Shown piece after piece: positions 16,833 to 25,427 of a stretch of 64,000 nucleotides of DNA. Source of the stretch: Cypionkella sinensis (GTDB lineage Bacteria; Pseudomonadota; Alphaproteobacteria; Rhodobacterales; Rhodobacteraceae). Every line of letters begins with the position of its first letter. Positions within the stretch are counted from its first letter, which is position 1. Under the pieces are notes generated by a model. The model worked only from the letters and a program-made list of their open reading frames with translations, was not told the origin of the DNA and made no database searches. The position numbers and the translations under genes are program-made. The stretch is taken from contig NZ_JBHRTO010000001.1 of the NCBI RefSeq assembly GCF_042646385.1, forward strand, positions 1,488,001 to 1,552,000. Reading direction: 5' to 3'.

Positions 16833-17905
16833 AGCGCCCCCGCCACATCCGACAGCTTCACCGAGCGACCTTCCCGCGCCGATTGCGCAATCGCCACCAT
16901 CGCGCGGACCGAGGCGATACCGTCCTCAATATCCGCCCCCGACTGCGACACCCCGTTCAGGATCGTCGCAGCAAAACCCTCCAACTGGCGGCGGTAGAAA
17001 TGCCCATCCGCACCCAGCACCCGATGCGTCGCACCATCGCTTTCGCGGAAAATATCCACCTCGGACGACTTGTAATACCACGGGTTATAGGTTTTCCCCA
17101 ACACCGAGCCTTGTTCGCCGTAAATCTGAAACCCCTCGTGCCAATCCATCCGCACCGCCACCGTCAGATCCAGATGCCCCAGCACCCCATTGGCAAACTC
17201 GACATCGACAAACCAGCAGCGGATGCCCGCCCGGTTCAGCAATCGCGCATCCACCGCGACGATCTCTCCGGCGAAATAGCGGGCGGTATCAACCAGATGG
17301 CTGCCATGTGCCAGCATATAGTAGCGGTCGAGATCGGCCTTGGGGTTATCGACGGGCTTCTTGGCGTGCTTCGACGTGACCATAAGCGGCTGCACCGCAT
17401 CGGTCATCGCATAGCGGTGGGTATTGTCGCAGTACCATGCCTTCAAGGCCACCATTTGCCCCATCTCGGTGTCGATAAAACCCTTCGCGGCCTGCAAGCC
17501 AGCGTCATAACGCTTCATATGGCCAACCTGCAAAACACGTCCCGAAGCCGCCACCGCTCCGCGCAGAGACTCCGCTTCCTCGACACTCACCGCCAGCGGC
17601 TTTTCGCACAGCACATGCTTGCCCGCCTGCAGCGCCATCAAAGCCGCGGGCACGTGAAACGCATCTGAGGTGGCGATCACCACCGCCTCAAGCTCTGGGT
17701 CAGCCAGCATCGCCGCATAGTCGCTATAACTACGGCGCGGCGCATGGGTGGCGACCATGCGGTCGCGCAGATCATCGGCGACATCGCAGATTGCATAAAG
17801 CTCGGCATTGGCGGCCTTGGTACAACTTTCAAAATGCGCGGCCTGCGCAATCGGCCCGCAGCCCAGCACCCCAACCCGCAGCAACCGATCCTGTTTCGCG
17901 GGCAT
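16829..17905 (-). CDS. Gfo/Idh/MocA-family NAD(P)-dependent oxidoreductase
   Basis: The 358-residue product has a Rossmann start VGVLGCGPIAQAAHF, the family motif EKPLAVSVEEAE with its conserved lysine, and the C-terminal lines HGSHLVDTARYFAGE and FQIYGEQGSVLGKTY. Such enzymes oxidise sugars, polyols or inositols. It sits between the PfkB kinase and the TIM-barrel isomerase in one transcript. Confidence 0.9.
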   Translation of the reverse strand: MPAKQDRLLRVGVLGCGPIAQAAHFESCTKAANAELYAICDVADDLRDRMVATHAPRRSYSDYAAMLADPELEAVVIATSDAFHVPAALMALQAGKHVLCEKPLAVSVEEAESLRGAVAASGRVLQVGHMKRYDAGLQAAKGFIDTEMGQMVALKAWYCDNTHRYAMTDAVQPLMVTSKHAKKPVDNPKADLDRYYMLAHGSHLVDTARYFAGEIVAVDARLLNRAGIRCWFVDVEFANGVLGHLDLTVAVRMDWHEGFQIYGEQGSVLGKTYNPWYYKSSEVDIFRESDGATHRVLGADGHFYRRQLEGFAATILNGVSQSGADIEDGIASVRAMVAIAQSAREGRSVKLSDVAGAL

Positions 17906-17908
17906 CCG

Positions 17909-18859
17909 CTATCCTTTCACTTCATCAATCTCGGCCAGACCAGAGTTGCCCTCCATCGGCCCCAGCTTTTGCACCGCCAAGGCCCCGGCGGCATTGGCCC
18001 GCGCCAAGGCATCGGCCAAACCCTGACCCGCCGCCAGCAGCGTCACCAAGGTCGCGCAGAAACAATCGCCCGCCCCGGTCGGATCGACCACCGCCACCTT
18101 ATGCGCGGGCAGATCCACCTGCCCCGTGCGATCCCGCCCGATACAGCCTTGATCGCCATGCTTCAGCACCACCACCTGCGCCTGATCCGCCAGCAGTCGC
18201 GCCGACCAATCCGCAAACGCCTCACCCGGCCACAGCACATCCGCATCGGCATCCGAGGGCAGCACATAATCCGCCATGTCGATGATCCGCATCAGCGCAT
18301 CCATATAGCCCGCATCTGCGATCAACTCAGCCCGGATATTCGGATCAACTGAGATCGCAACCCCCGCCGCATCCAACCGCTCACACAGGGCCAGCCCCGC
18401 CGCCCGCATCGCAGCATCGCCCAGCATCGAGCCCGAGATATGCAGCACCGCAATACCCGCCGCCAGAAAGCCTGCCGCAATCTCCTCCAGCCCTGGCAGA
18501 CAAGCCGCCGCCGAATGGCCGATGTTGAACACGAAATCCCGGCTGCCATCGCTGTTATAGCTGACAAAGGCCGATCCCGTCGGCACCCCCGGCACAACCC
18601 GGATTAGGCTAGGGTCCACCCCATCCGTCACCAGCCGCCGCAAGATCACCTGCCCAAAGGCATCATCGCCCACCGCCCCGGCAAACACCGCCCGCCCGCC
18701 GAAACTACGCGCCACCCGCGCCGCCTGATCAATGAAGATCCCCGGCGCACCGGATGGAAACGGCCCGACATAGGGTGCCGCCACCAGATTGCGCCCGTCC
18801 TTGGCGCTACACACGAATTCCACCAGCAACTCGCCGATGGCTCCGATCACCACAGACAT
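17909..18859 (-). CDS. PfkB-family carbohydrate kinase
   Basis: The 316-residue protein shows PfkB hallmarks: IGAIGELLVEFV at the start, GGRAVFAGAVGDDAFGQVILRRL, ISVDPNIRAELI and the C-terminal signature VVDPTGAGDCFCATLV with the catalytic aspartate. It would phosphorylate a ketose or related sugar. With the aldolase encoded divergently at 23036-23947 it could form a kinase-aldolase route. Only one base separates it from the ATPase gene. Confidence 0.9.
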   Translation of the reverse strand: MSVVIGAIGELLVEFVCSAKDGRNLVAAPYVGPFPSGAPGIFIDQAARVARSFGGRAVFAGAVGDDAFGQVILRRLVTDGVDPSLIRVVPGVPTGSAFVSYNSDGSRDFVFNIGHSAAACLPGLEEIAAGFLAAGIAVLHISGSMLGDAAMRAAGLALCERLDAAGVAISVDPNIRAELIADAGYMDALMRIIDMADYVLPSDADADVLWPGEAFADWSARLLADQAQVVVLKHGDQGCIGRDRTGQVDLPAHKVAVVDPTGAGDCFCATLVTLLAAGQGLADALARANAAGALAVQKLGPMEGNSGLAEIDEVKG

Positions 18860-18860
18860 C

Positions 18861-19625
18861 TCAGCCGCCGATCATCAGCTTGACGACCTCGTCATGCGTG
18901 GTCTCAGAAATCTTGCGCTCACCCGCCTGCACACCGCGCCGCAGCACAACAATGCGGTCAGACACCGCAAAAATATCCTGAAGGTTGTGGCTGATGAAAA
19001 TCACGCCACGCCCCTGCGCCTTCAACTGATGGATCAACTGGATCACTTTGCGCTGCTCGGGTACGCCCAAAGCCGCAGTCGGTTCATCCATGATCAGGAT
19101 CTGCGCGTTCCAATACACCGCCCGCCCAATCGCCACCGCCTGCCGCTGCCCGCCCGAGAAGTTCGACACCGGCGCATCAAGCCGCGAGACATGGAAATCC
19201 AGCAAAGCCATGGTGGATTTCGCGGCCTCTGCCATCTTGGCGCGGTCCAGCACCGGTAGAAAGCCAAACGCCCGCCGCATCGGCTCGCGCCCCAGAAAGA
19301 TATTGGCGCCAATCGACAGGTTATCCGCCAAGGCCAGATCCTGATAGATCGTCTCGATCCCGGTATCGCGCGCCTCTTGCGGCGAGTTGAACGACACCGG
19401 CTTGCCCTTCAGCAAAATCTCGCCGCTCGAGGGCTGATACACCCCGGAAATCGCCTTGATCAGCGTGGTTTTCCCGGCACCATTGTCGCCCGCCAGCGCC
19501 ACCACCTCGCCCGCACGCACCATCATCGTCAGATCGTTCAGCGCCTGCACCGGACCGAAATTCTTCGACAGATTGCGCACTTCCAACAGCGGCTCGCCGA
19601 TTTTCACTTGGCCGACTGGGGTCAT
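18861..19625 (-). CDS. Sugar ABC transporter ATPase, single domain (FrcA-like)
   Basis: The chosen ATG at 19625, one base past the permease stop, gives 254 residues; a longer frame opens at 19673 inside the permease gene. Motifs are Walker A GDNGAGKTTLIKAISG, signature FSGGQRQAVAIGRAVY and Walker B ILIMDEPTAALG. A one-domain ATPase paired with an RbsC-type permease is the arrangement of fructose-type (Frc) transporters in rhizobia. Confidence 0.9.
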   Translation of the reverse strand: MTPVGQVKIGEPLLEVRNLSKNFGPVQALNDLTMMVRAGEVVALAGDNGAGKTTLIKAISGVYQPSSGEILLKGKPVSFNSPQEARDTGIETIYQDLALADNLSIGANIFLGREPMRRAFGFLPVLDRAKMAEAAKSTMALLDFHVSRLDAPVSNFSGGQRQAVAIGRAVYWNAQILIMDEPTAALGVPEQRKVIQLIHQLKAQGRGVIFISHNLQDIFAVSDRIVVLRRGVQAGERKISETTHDEVVKLMIGG

Positions 19626-19626
19626 A

Positions 19627-20688
19627 TCACTCACTTTGCCGCCCTCCCGAGAACCGCCGCTGCGCCTGATCAATCAGCACCGAGATGATGATGACCACGC
19701 CCACCGATATAAACTGCCAGAACGGCTCGACATTGATGAACACCAATCCGTATTGAATGACCGCGATCACGAAGGCCCCGGCCACGGTGCCCAGAATGGT
19801 GCCGGATCCGCCAAACAGGCTTGCCCCGCCAATCACCACCGCCGCCACCGCATCCAGCAACAAAGGCTCGCCCGCTTGCGCCGCCCCTGCGCTGAACCGC
19901 GCCGCATACAGCACGCCCGCCAAGCCCGCGCACATCCCCGACAGGATATAAAGCCGCAGCAAGTGCCATTTTAGGTTGATCCCCGCCCGCCGCGCCGCTT
20001 GCGCATTGGCCCCGATGGCATAGTTGTGCTGGCCGAACTTGGTCTGGCCCAGCAGGTAATGCATGATCAGCACGAATACCGCCGTCACGATCACGATATA
20101 GGGCACCGGGCCAAGCCGACCATTGCCCAGCGCTGCAAACACCTCATTCTTCACCGGAACCGTGGTGCCGCCCGCCAGCAAAAACGCCACACCGCGCGCA
20201 ACACCAAACATGCCCAAAGTGCCGATAAACGGCGGCACTTTCAGGAATGCCACCAGCAAGCCATTGATAAACCCCGGAATCGCCGCGACAGCCACCGCCA
20301 CCACTGACCCCAGCAGCACCGCAGGCAGAAATCCCATCCCCGGCGTCAGCCAGTTGATCACATGCGCCGCGACCACCGCCGCCAGCCCCATGATAAAGCC
20401 CAGCGACAGATCGATCCCGCCCGAGATGATCACAAAGGTCTGCCCCGTCGCCAGCAGCAAAGGCGCCACCGCGAACACAGCAATCGACTGGATGTTGAAC
20501 GGGTTCAGCACAAAGGTGCCGCCAAAGCTGATCCGCGACCACAGCTCGAAGCCCAGAATCAGCACGCCCAAAAACAACCAGGCCCGCAGATCAGCCACGC
20601 GCTGCATGAGGGTGCGGTCTTTGTCGGCATGATCGGCTTGCGGCGCGACATGCGGGGTCGGTTGAGAGGCGGCGGGGGGCGATGTCAT
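19627..20688 (-). CDS. Sugar ABC transporter permease (FrcC/RbsC type)
   Basis: The 353-residue protein has a hydrophilic N-terminus of about 35 residues and about ten membrane segments. Family lines are LLLATGQTFVIISGGIDLSLGF, NGLLVAFLKVPPFIGTLGMFGVARG and VAAVVIGGASLFGGSGTILGT. The ribosome site AGGAA precedes the ATG. A strong hairpin in the gap before it separates it from the binding-protein gene. Confidence 0.93.
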   Translation of the reverse strand: MTSPPAASQPTPHVAPQADHADKDRTLMQRVADLRAWLFLGVLILGFELWSRISFGGTFVLNPFNIQSIAVFAVAPLLLATGQTFVIISGGIDLSLGFIMGLAAVVAAHVINWLTPGMGFLPAVLLGSVVAVAVAAIPGFINGLLVAFLKVPPFIGTLGMFGVARGVAFLLAGGTTVPVKNEVFAALGNGRLGPVPYIVIVTAVFVLIMHYLLGQTKFGQHNYAIGANAQAARRAGINLKWHLLRLYILSGMCAGLAGVLYAARFSAGAAQAGEPLLLDAVAAVVIGGASLFGGSGTILGTVAGAFVIAVIQYGLVFINVEPFWQFISVGVVIIISVLIDQAQRRFSGGRQSE

Positions 20689-20782
20689 GTGAAATTCCTA
20701 AACTTGGGCAGGCGCAGGCCGCACGCGCAACAACCAGGGACCCAGCTGGAGGGACCGTTGCAGATCGAGAGATGGTGGGGGA

Positions 20783-20809
20783 TTGGGGGAGGGCGTTGCC
20801 CTCCCCCAA
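20783..20809 (-). terminator. Strong intercistronic hairpin between binding-protein and permease genes
   Basis: Twelve-base arms (20783-20794 and 20798-20809; TTGGGGGAGGGC and its complement) close on a three-base loop. It lies directly after the binding-protein stop and has no long U-tract downstream. It likely shields the upstream message from 3' decay or partly terminates, so that more binding protein than permease is made. Confidence 0.75.
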
Positions 20810-20815
20810 GATAAA

Positions 20816-21799
20816 TCACTCAGCGTAGATATACTTCGCGATGTTCGGATCGGCGATGTTCGACTTGTCCATCACGGTAAAGCCAGTGCCAATATTCACC
20901 GGGATCGAGTTTCCGGTCAGATGGGCATAGGCCGAAACCACACCGTAATAGCCGATCTCAGCCGGATGCTGTGCAATCGCCACGTCCACCAGCCCGGTAC
21001 TGATATTGTCCACGATGGACCCGGGTGCGTCAAACGCCACGACCTTGATATTGCCGGTCTGCCCCGCTTGCTGCACCCCAGTGCCTGCACCGAGGGCCGA
21101 GAACAAGTTCGCCCCAAACACGCCTTTCAGATCGGCATCACGCGCGAACACGCCCTGCAGCTGCGATGCGGCCTTGTTGGCGTCGTTGTCGTTGAACTGG
21201 GTTTCCAGCACGGTGACTTTCGGGAAATTCTCGGCCATCTCCGCCTTGAAGCCTTCTTCACGCTGGTCGGTGGTCGAGATGCCGGGTTTCACGTTCGAGA
21301 CGAACACCTTGCCCTCGCCGCCAATCGCATTGGCCAGCGCCCGCGCCGCCATCCTGCCACCCAGCACGTTATCCGATGCGATGTAAGACAGCGGGAAATC
21401 GGCATCGCCCGCGCCGGTCTGATACTTGCCGGTGCCGATGAATGTATCCACCGTGATCACCGCGATGCCAGCGTCATGTGCCTTGCGCAAAGGCTCGATC
21501 AACTGGGTGGTGTCGGTTGGCGCGATCAGGATGGCATCGGGCGCGCGGGCAATAACTGCGTCCAGCACCGGAACCTGCGTCACCGGGTTGAAATCCGGCG
21601 CGCCTTGGAACACCAACTCCACGCCCAACGCATCCGCAGCAGCCTGCGCGCCCTTCTGCATGGTGATGTAGAACGCATCGGTGGTCAGGCCGGGAACCAA
21701 CGCGATGGTGTATTTCTTGTCTTGCGCAACCGCCGATGTGGCGATCGAGAATGTCAGCGCCAATGCCGAAGCAGCGCCCAAAAAGCTACGACGTTTCAT
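20816..21799 (-). CDS. Periplasmic sugar-binding protein (FrcB/RbsB type)
   Basis: The 327-residue product has a signal peptide (MKRRSFLGAASALALTFSIA, cleavage near AVAQ) and the lines YTIALVPGLTTDAFYITMQKGAQAAADALG, ILIAPTDTTQLIEPLRKAHDAGIAVITVDTFIG, YIASDNVLGGRMAARALA and VVAFDAPGSIVDNI. It delivers sugar to the permease and ATPase encoded downstream. A clear GGGAGGAA ribosome site lies before the ATG. Confidence 0.93.
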   Translation of the reverse strand: MKRRSFLGAASALALTFSIATSAVAQDKKYTIALVPGLTTDAFYITMQKGAQAAADALGVELVFQGAPDFNPVTQVPVLDAVIARAPDAILIAPTDTTQLIEPLRKAHDAGIAVITVDTFIGTGKYQTGAGDADFPLSYIASDNVLGGRMAARALANAIGGEGKVFVSNVKPGISTTDQREEGFKAEMAENFPKVTVLETQFNDNDANKAASQLQGVFARDADLKGVFGANLFSALGAGTGVQQAGQTGNIKVVAFDAPGSIVDNISTGLVDVAIAQHPAEIGYYGVVSAYAHLTGNSIPVNIGTGFTVMDKSNIADPNIAKYIYAE

Positions 21800-21930
21800 C
21801 CATATTCCTCCCTGAATACCCGCCGCACCACCTCCTCAAGTGGCAGGACAGTTGGCTGTTTCACGCCGAACGGGCGCCGCCAATGCCCCGAATAACACGT
21901 CGTTCACCGGGCTTCGTCAAGAGAAATTTT

Positions 21931-21939
21931 TTGCTGCAA
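21931..21939. promoter_or_regulatory. TTGC-T-GCAA palindrome in the binding-protein promoter region
   Basis: The nine-base palindrome lies about 130 bases before the binding-protein start, in the 168-base gap after the SorC gene. Related TTGCA/TGCAA half-sites flank the SorC gene on its other side at 22917-22935, so both could be sites for the same regulator. Confidence 0.35.
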
Positions 21940-21967
21940 GTATTTTCTTCGATTCGGCGCAGCCGCC

Positions 21968-22894
21968 TCAGCCTTGCGCCAAAGCATCCAGCACAACCTC
22001 TGCCGTCCGCGTATCGGTCAACAAGCCCGAGATCAGCCCCGCCTTCGCAGCGCCGATGATCGAGGGCACCTTCGCCTCACCCACCGCCACGCCGATCACC
22101 AACGGCGTGCGCCGCAACTGCGCACAAGACACCGCGATCATGTGCCCTTCTCCGCGCCACTGCACGATCTGGCCTGCGGCATCAAAATAATGCCGCACCA
22201 CATCGCCCGCCGCGTCAGCCAGATCAGGGTCGCCCACATCCGTCGCCCCTTGCGTCGGGCGATCCAGACCATAAGGCAGCCCCACCCCCACCACCGCCAG
22301 ATCAATCCGATCCCACAGCGCGACCGAGGCCTGCACCGCAGGCTCTGCCAGAAAGAAATCCAACGCCTCGGGCGCAGGCAGATAGGGCGCGTGGATGAAA
22401 TGCGGGATCCCCCCCGTCACCTCGGCGGCACGGCGGGCAAATTCATTGCTTTGGAAATGCTGCGCATGTTGGCTCATCCCGCCGGTCGAGGGCACCACCG
22501 AAACCCCCGGCAAACTTGGCAAACCGCCGTCGATGATCGCCGCAACCGTGCGTCCCCAACCCACCATCAGCACAGAGCCCTGCCCCAGCCCCCGCGCCGC
22601 CACCATCCGCGCCAGCGGTGCCGCCAGCGCCTGCACCCCCGCCGCCGCTGGCGCATCCACCGCCACCGCCAGCTTCAACCCCAACCGCTCGGCCAGCATC
22701 CCGCCCAAAGCATCGGGCGCAAAAATGTCCCGCACCTCGATTCTCACGATGCCTTCCGCCCGCGCCCGTTGCAAAAGCCGCGAGATCGTCGCCGTCGAAA
22801 GCCCCAACTGCTTGGCGATCTGCACCTGGCTCAGGTCAGATTCGTAATGCAGCTTGGCGACGGTATGCAGCATGGCCCGGTTTTCACCGATCAC
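21968..22894 (-). CDS. SorC/DeoR-type sugar-binding transcriptional regulator
   Basis: The 308-residue protein has an N-terminal helix-turn-helix (LSQVQIAKQLGLSTATISRLLQRARAEGIV, about residues 21-50) and the SorC sugar-binding domain (LMVGWGRTVAAIIDGGLP, VVPSTGGM, DLAVVGVGLP, GLISGLLTDTRTAEVVLDAL). The start is a GTG at 22894; an ATG at 22873 is an alternative. It stands between the leftward transport/catabolic operon and the rightward aldolase-kinase operon, so it probably controls both in response to a phosphorylated sugar. Confidence 0.88.
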   Translation of the reverse strand: MIGENRAMLHTVAKLHYESDLSQVQIAKQLGLSTATISRLLQRARAEGIVRIEVRDIFAPDALGGMLAERLGLKLAVAVDAPAAAGVQALAAPLARMVAARGLGQGSVLMVGWGRTVAAIIDGGLPSLPGVSVVPSTGGMSQHAQHFQSNEFARRAAEVTGGIPHFIHAPYLPAPEALDFFLAEPAVQASVALWDRIDLAVVGVGLPYGLDRPTQGATDVGDPDLADAAGDVVRHYFDAAGQIVQWRGEGHMIAVSCAQLRRTPLVIGVAVGEAKVPSIIGAAKAGLISGLLTDTRTAEVVLDALAQG

Positions 22895-22916
22895 GGCCCC
22901 GTTGGAAATTGACAGG

Positions 22917-22935
22917 TTGCAATTCCTTTCTGCAA
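22917..22935. promoter_or_regulatory. Inverted repeat TTGCA-N9-TGCAA, candidate SorC-regulator site
   Basis: The arms at 22917-22921 and 22931-22935 are exact complements and lie in the 141-base gap between the diverging regulator and aldolase genes. A shared half-site with 21931-21939 supports a regulon motif, though short TTGCA words can arise by chance. Confidence 0.4.
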
Positions 22936-23035
22936 GGTGTTACAGGTTCTTCACCGCAAGCTTATCCCGCAATATCCGCGTTCAGGCAACTGGCATCTTC
23001 GCCGCCGCGCCCGCGCCAACACTCTGGAGAACCCG

Positions 23036-23947
23036 ATGGCCGCCCCGATGTCCAGCATGACAACCGCCGAACGCCGCGGCTACAGCCAAATCTGCGGCGA
23101 TGATGGCGCGATGATGGTGATCGCCTGCGATCAGCGCGGCGGGATGCGCACGATCCTTGCCAAAACCCCCGAGGAACAGGCAGCGATTTCCAACGCCACC
23201 TTGGGCGAGACGAAGATGGACATCACCGCCTACCTTGCCCGCCCCGCAGGCTGCGTGCTGGTCGATCCGATCTGCGCTGTGCCCGCGATGGTCGATCAGG
23301 GCGCGATCCACCGCTCCACCGGCTTGTTGATCGGGCTGGATGCGTCCGGCTTTGATCTCACCCCCGAAGGCTACCGGATTTCCAATATGGTCGAGGGCAT
23401 CAATGCCCGCCGCGTACGTGAACTGGGCGGCACCGGGGCCAAGATCATGATCTATCTGCGCTCGGATACCCCTGCGGCGAACACCAAGAACATGGAAACC
23501 CTGCGCGCCTCGATCGCCGATTTCGCCGCCGAAGATCTGCTGCTGGTGGTGGAATTCCTGACCTATGCCCTGCCCGGTGAAGCGCCCGAGGCCTATGCCG
23601 CCAAGATCCCCGAACTGATCGAAGGCGGCTCGAAGCTTTGTCTGGATGCTGGCTCGAAAGTGCTGAAAATCCCCTATCCGGGCACGCCGCAAGCCTGCGC
23701 CAATATCACCGCGATGTGCGGCGAGGTGCCGTGGGCGGTGCTGTCGGCAGGCGTCGATCACGCCACTTTCCTCGGCCAGGTCGAGATTTCGATGGCCAAT
23801 GGCGCATCCGGCGTCATCGCGGGCCGTTCGCTGTGGAAAGACTGCATCTCGCTGGATCGTGCGGTGACGAAAACCAAACTGGAAACCATCGCCGTGCCCC
23901 GCCTGCGCGAAATCCAGGCGGTGATTGCCAAGCATTTCAAAGCCTGA
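23036..23947 (+). CDS. Class I aldolase of the LacD/YihT (tagatose-bisphosphate/sulfofructose-phosphate) type
   Basis: The ATG at 23036 after CTGGAGAAC gives 303 residues. The barrel has MMVIACDQRGGMRTIL, VLVDPICAVPAMVDQG, KIMIYLRSDTP, LLVVEFLTY, the probable Schiff-base lysine in VLKIPYPG, and WAVLSAGVDHATFLGQVEIS with ASGVIAGRSLWKD. This layout is shared by LacD and YihT. It would split a phosphorylated ketose into two three-carbon units. The PfkB and ROK kinases of this locus could supply the phosphates. The substrate is not settled. Confidence 0.82.
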   Translation: MAAPMSSMTTAERRGYSQICGDDGAMMVIACDQRGGMRTILAKTPEEQAAISNATLGETKMDITAYLARPAGCVLVDPICAVPAMVDQGAIHRSTGLLIGLDASGFDLTPEGYRISNMVEGINARRVRELGGTGAKIMIYLRSDTPAANTKNMETLRASIADFAAEDLLLVVEFLTYALPGEAPEAYAAKIPELIEGGSKLCLDAGSKVLKIPYPGTPQACANITAMCGEVPWAVLSAGVDHATFLGQVEISMANGASGVIAGRSLWKDCISLDRAVTKTKLETIAVPRLREIQAVIAKHFKA

Positions 23948-23949
23948 GC

Positions 23950-25338
23950 ATGACTACCGCGACCGCCATCGGCATCGACATCGGCGGCACCCGCCTGCGT
24001 GCCGCCCGTGTTGCGGGCGGTGTGATCGAGGCCCGCGCCAGCGCCGACAGCGCCCGTGATCCGGCCATCGTCACCGCTCGCGTGCTGGAATTGGTCGCGC
24101 AGGTGCGCAACCAAACCTGCACCGCGCTTGGCATCGGCGTGCCGGGCCAAGTCCATGCCACCTCGCGGGCTATCCTGTCGGGCGGCTATGTCGATCTGTC
24201 CGGTTTCGACTTTGCCGGTCAGATCGAAACCGCCACCGGCCTGCCCGTCACGCTTGAAAACGACGCCACCATGGCGCTGCTGGGCGAAGCCGAATATGGC
24301 GCTGCGCAGGGTCAGCGTAACGTGGTCATGCTGACCATTGGCACCGGAATCGGCGGCGCTATCCTTGATCAGGGTCAGGTGTTACGCGGTCGCGGGGCTG
24401 CCGGGCAACTCGGCCATATCGGTATTGATCCGCAGGGCCGCAGATGTGTCTGTGGCAAGATCGGCTGCGTGGAAACCACCTCCTCTGGCACCGCCTTCGG
24501 CGTGCATCTGGCCGAAGCGGGCCTGCCCGCCGACACTCGCGCCGAAGCGCTGCTCAACAACCCCGACCCGGTGGCGCAAGCCGTCATCCGCGCATGGGCC
24601 GCCCCATTGCGCGCCGCCATCGACACGCTGATCGCCACGCTCAATCCCGATGCCGTGCTGATCGGCGGCGGCGCAGGGGCTGCCGCCCATGCCGCCCTTG
24701 CGCAGTTTCCGGCGGCGGAATCGTGGTTCTGCGCGCAGGTGCTTGCTGCAACCTTGGGCGATGATGCAGGTGTGATCGGTGCCGCCACCGCCGCGCTGAA
24801 GAACCGCACCCGCAAGCGGGCGGTTTTCGTCAACGGCGTGCCTGCCTCTGGCAAATCCGGCGTGGCGCGGGCCTTGGCGGATGCAACCGGCTGGCCGATC
24901 CTGGCGCTGGATACGGTGAAAAACCCGTTCCTGACGATCCTGCCGCCCGGTGATCGGCTGTTCAACCGCACCCTCGGCCGCGCCTCTTATGCCGCAATCT
25001 TTGATCTGATCGCCGAAGCACCAGCCAACACCACCGTGATCATCGACGCCTGGTTCGGCTTCCAACCGCTTGAAGTGCTGCAATGCCACATCGCCCGCGC
25101 AGGCCTGACCGACATCGCCGAGATCTGGTGCCACGCCCCGCCCGAAGTGATAGGCGCCCGCTACGCCGCCCGCTTGGGCAGCCGCCCCGCAGGTCATCCC
25201 GGTGCCGATTACGTCCCCGAACTGATCGCGCTGGCCGGACGGGCCACGCCCACCCACCTCGCCCCACGTTACGAGGTGGACACCACCCAAGCCATCGACG
25301 CCACCGCGCTGACAGACTGGCTGTCCAAAACCCTGTGA
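23950..25338 (+). CDS. Fusion of a ROK-family sugar kinase with a P-loop kinase domain
   Basis: The 462-residue product starts two bases after the aldolase stop. Residues 1-285 form a ROK kinase: IGIDIGGTRLRAARV, GIGVPGQVHAT, LENDATMALLGEAEYG, TIGTGIGGAIL and the zinc motif HIGIDPQGRRCVCGKIGCVE. Residues from about 291 form a second kinase fold with Walker A VNGVPASGKSGVARAL, DTVKNPFL, and VIIDAWFGFQPLEVL, like small nucleotide- or sugar-acting P-loop kinases. Two ATP-using domains in one chain suggest two phosphorylations in the pathway, or a regulatory kinase. The arrangement is unfamiliar to me. Confidence 0.85.
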   Translation: MTTATAIGIDIGGTRLRAARVAGGVIEARASADSARDPAIVTARVLELVAQVRNQTCTALGIGVPGQVHATSRAILSGGYVDLSGFDFAGQIETATGLPVTLENDATMALLGEAEYGAAQGQRNVVMLTIGTGIGGAILDQGQVLRGRGAAGQLGHIGIDPQGRRCVCGKIGCVETTSSGTAFGVHLAEAGLPADTRAEALLNNPDPVAQAVIRAWAAPLRAAIDTLIATLNPDAVLIGGGAGAAAHAALAQFPAAESWFCAQVLAATLGDDAGVIGAATAALKNRTRKRAVFVNGVPASGKSGVARALADATGWPILALDTVKNPFLTILPPGDRLFNRTLGRASYAAIFDLIAEAPANTTVIIDAWFGFQPLEVLQCHIARAGLTDIAEIWCHAPPEVIGARYAARLGSRPAGHPGADYVPELIALAGRATPTHLAPRYEVDTTQAIDATALTDWLSKTL

Positions 25339-25369
25339 CGCAATAAAGTTGCGCGAAAAACCGTTTGGA

Positions 25370-25398
25370 TTCAATGGTCCCGAGTTGGGACCATTGAA
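25370..25398. terminator. Bidirectional terminator hairpin between convergent genes
   Basis: Twelve-base arms (25370-25381, TTCAATGGTCCC, and 25387-25398, its complement) close on GAGTT. An AA run follows on the plus strand. It separates the ROK-fusion gene from the metalloprotease gene, which end facing each other. Confidence 0.8.
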
Positions 25399-25427
25399 AA
25401 GCCAGCCAAATGCCGATACCGCACGGC

